23,840 nt of DNA, taken from assembly GCA_025057695.1 (NCBI GenBank), contig JANWVB010000009.1, positions 1 through 23,840 of the forward strand, given 5' to 3'. Shown here in pieces: positions 23,476-23,840 of this stretch (the stretch's first letter is position 1; each line of letters opens with the position of its first letter). The notes below the pieces were generated by a model, which saw only the letters and a program-made list of their open reading frames with translations, was not told the DNA's origin and did no database searches. This stretch comes from Patescibacteria group bacterium. Its GTDB lineage: Bacteria; Patescibacteriota; Microgenomatia; UBA8517. A program made the translations under genes and the position numbers.

Positions 23476-23566
23476 GCCCAAAAAGGCAAGAGCAATACAC
23501 AAAAAACAGGACGCTTTGAGTCCTTCATCAAAAACAGCTTAAAATGCATATGAATTAAAAACAGAC

Positions 23567-23595
23567 TAGACAAGAAACTTATTTAGTGCTATAAT
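23567..23595 (+). promoter_or_regulatory. Near-consensus promoter of the last gene
   Basis: TAGACA (23567-23572), exactly 17 bases, TATAAT (23590-23595). The same TAGACA precedes the SpoU/TrmH gene. Transcription from about 23602 would give a leader of about 47 bases. Confidence 0.65.
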
Positions 23596-23615
23596 TCTTG
23601 CCTCTGATGTAAATT

Positions 23616-23628
23616 GGACTTTTAGTCC
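23616..23628 (+). promoter_or_regulatory. Short hairpin in the leader of the last gene
   Basis: GGACT-TTT-AGTCC, a perfect 5-bp stem with a three-base loop, lies in the predicted leader 21 bases before ATG 23649. It may affect mRNA stability or translation; it could also be chance. Confidence 0.3.
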
Positions 23629-23648
23629 TTTTATATCGATTGATTCAT

Positions 23649-23840
23649 ATGGCTAGATCACCAGAAACAGGACTACACAACATGCTAAAACTACTTGCGG
23701 AGAGAAGAGAAGCAAATCAACCCTTGGAATGGGGCAAGATAATTGATTTTCTTACCGAAGTGCTAAACGCTCCGCCAATTACGGCCTTCTTTGGTTGTAC
23801 AATAGGCGCGGACGGAAAGGAAATAGGATTAGGCAAAAAA
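23649..23840 (+). CDS. Start of an unrecognised gene, cut by the window end
   Basis: Sixty-four residues are visible from ATG 23649: MARSPETGLHNMLKLLAERR, then EWGKIIDFLTEVLNAPPITA, then FFGCTIGADGKEIGLGKK. The frame is open to the end of the window. The first 40 residues look like two amphipathic helices. There is no signal peptide and I do not recognise the family. It has a strong promoter and, unlike most genes here, a leader of about 47 bases, though without a clear ribosome binding site. Confidence 0.6.
   Translation, partial: MARSPETGLHNMLKLLAERREANQPLEWGKIIDFLTEVLNAPPITAFFGCTIGADGKEIGLGKK

Noticed and set aside
1..23840. Recoded TGA (glycine or tryptophan) as in some Patescibacteria lineages
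   Set aside because: Intact genes end at TGA (for example 936-938 and 15581-15583), and read-through does not extend them with sensible protein.
1..23840. CRISPR array, transposase, integrase, phage or toxin-antitoxin genes
   Set aside because: I looked for spaced direct repeats, terminal inverted repeats and familiar proteins of these kinds and found none.

Overview
The window is strongly A+T-rich bacterial DNA with compact genes, small proteins of unknown function, two- to five-gene runs, standard stop codons (TGA ends several intact genes) and almost no Shine-Dalgarno sequences. Together with the protein types (DUF2207 protein with a poly-glycine tail, a Tic20/DUF4870-like membrane protein, a PH-like protein starting a YWPFDFFPDE-type segment, GT39-type glycosyltransferase debris), this suggests a member of the Candidate Phyla Radiation (Patescibacteria), perhaps the Microgenomates side. 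That placement is inference from gene content; no rRNA is present to settle it.

Layout. 1-2089: an unrecognised multi-pass membrane protein, a 600-base gene-free stretch with a boxA-like motif, then tRNA-Gln and tRNA-Lys on the minus strand. 2090-4602: DUF2207 membrane protein facing a DedA-family protein, with a terminator-like hairpin between the stop codons. 4760-6532: two broken genes tail to tail, a TIKI/TraB-like protein split by one frameshift and an unrecognised minus-strand gene broken more than once. 6806-8927: TPR-type protein, an unrecognised protein and tRNA-Glu, all minus. 9076-9606: SpoU/TrmH-type RNA methyltransferase. 9627-12386: a minus-strand redox cluster (thioredoxin, a small acidic protein, thioredoxin reductase, membrane-anchored DsbA-like protein). 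12670-13418: frameshifted SAM methyltransferase. 13492-15583: M32 metallocarboxypeptidase divergent from a histidine phosphatase. 15637-17893: five minus genes including peptidyl-tRNA hydrolase. 17894-18445: small cysteine-containing ORF, a 15-bp-stem palindrome and a good promoter. 18446-21464: a large protein carrying what looks like a nucleotidyltransferase (T/HxGH) domain, overlapping tail to tail with a winged-helix regulator that has a degenerate ATPase-like region. 21561-22520: Ca2+/cation antiporter. 22528-23475: remnants of a glycosyltransferase and a second enzyme with many frameshifts. 23649-end: the start of an unrecognised gene behind a near-consensus promoter.

Two things stand out. 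First, most transcription-unit-leading genes have a sigma70-type -10 box 5-11 bases before the start codon and no ribosome binding site, so they are probably translated from leaderless mRNAs, including with GTG starts. Second, the window holds four broken loci next to intact housekeeping genes, and most breaks are of the same type (one base missing). The thioredoxin cluster is the clearest functional unit: TrxB would reduce TrxA, and the anchored CPFC protein would act outside the membrane. I found no CRISPR array, insertion sequence, phage gene or attachment site.
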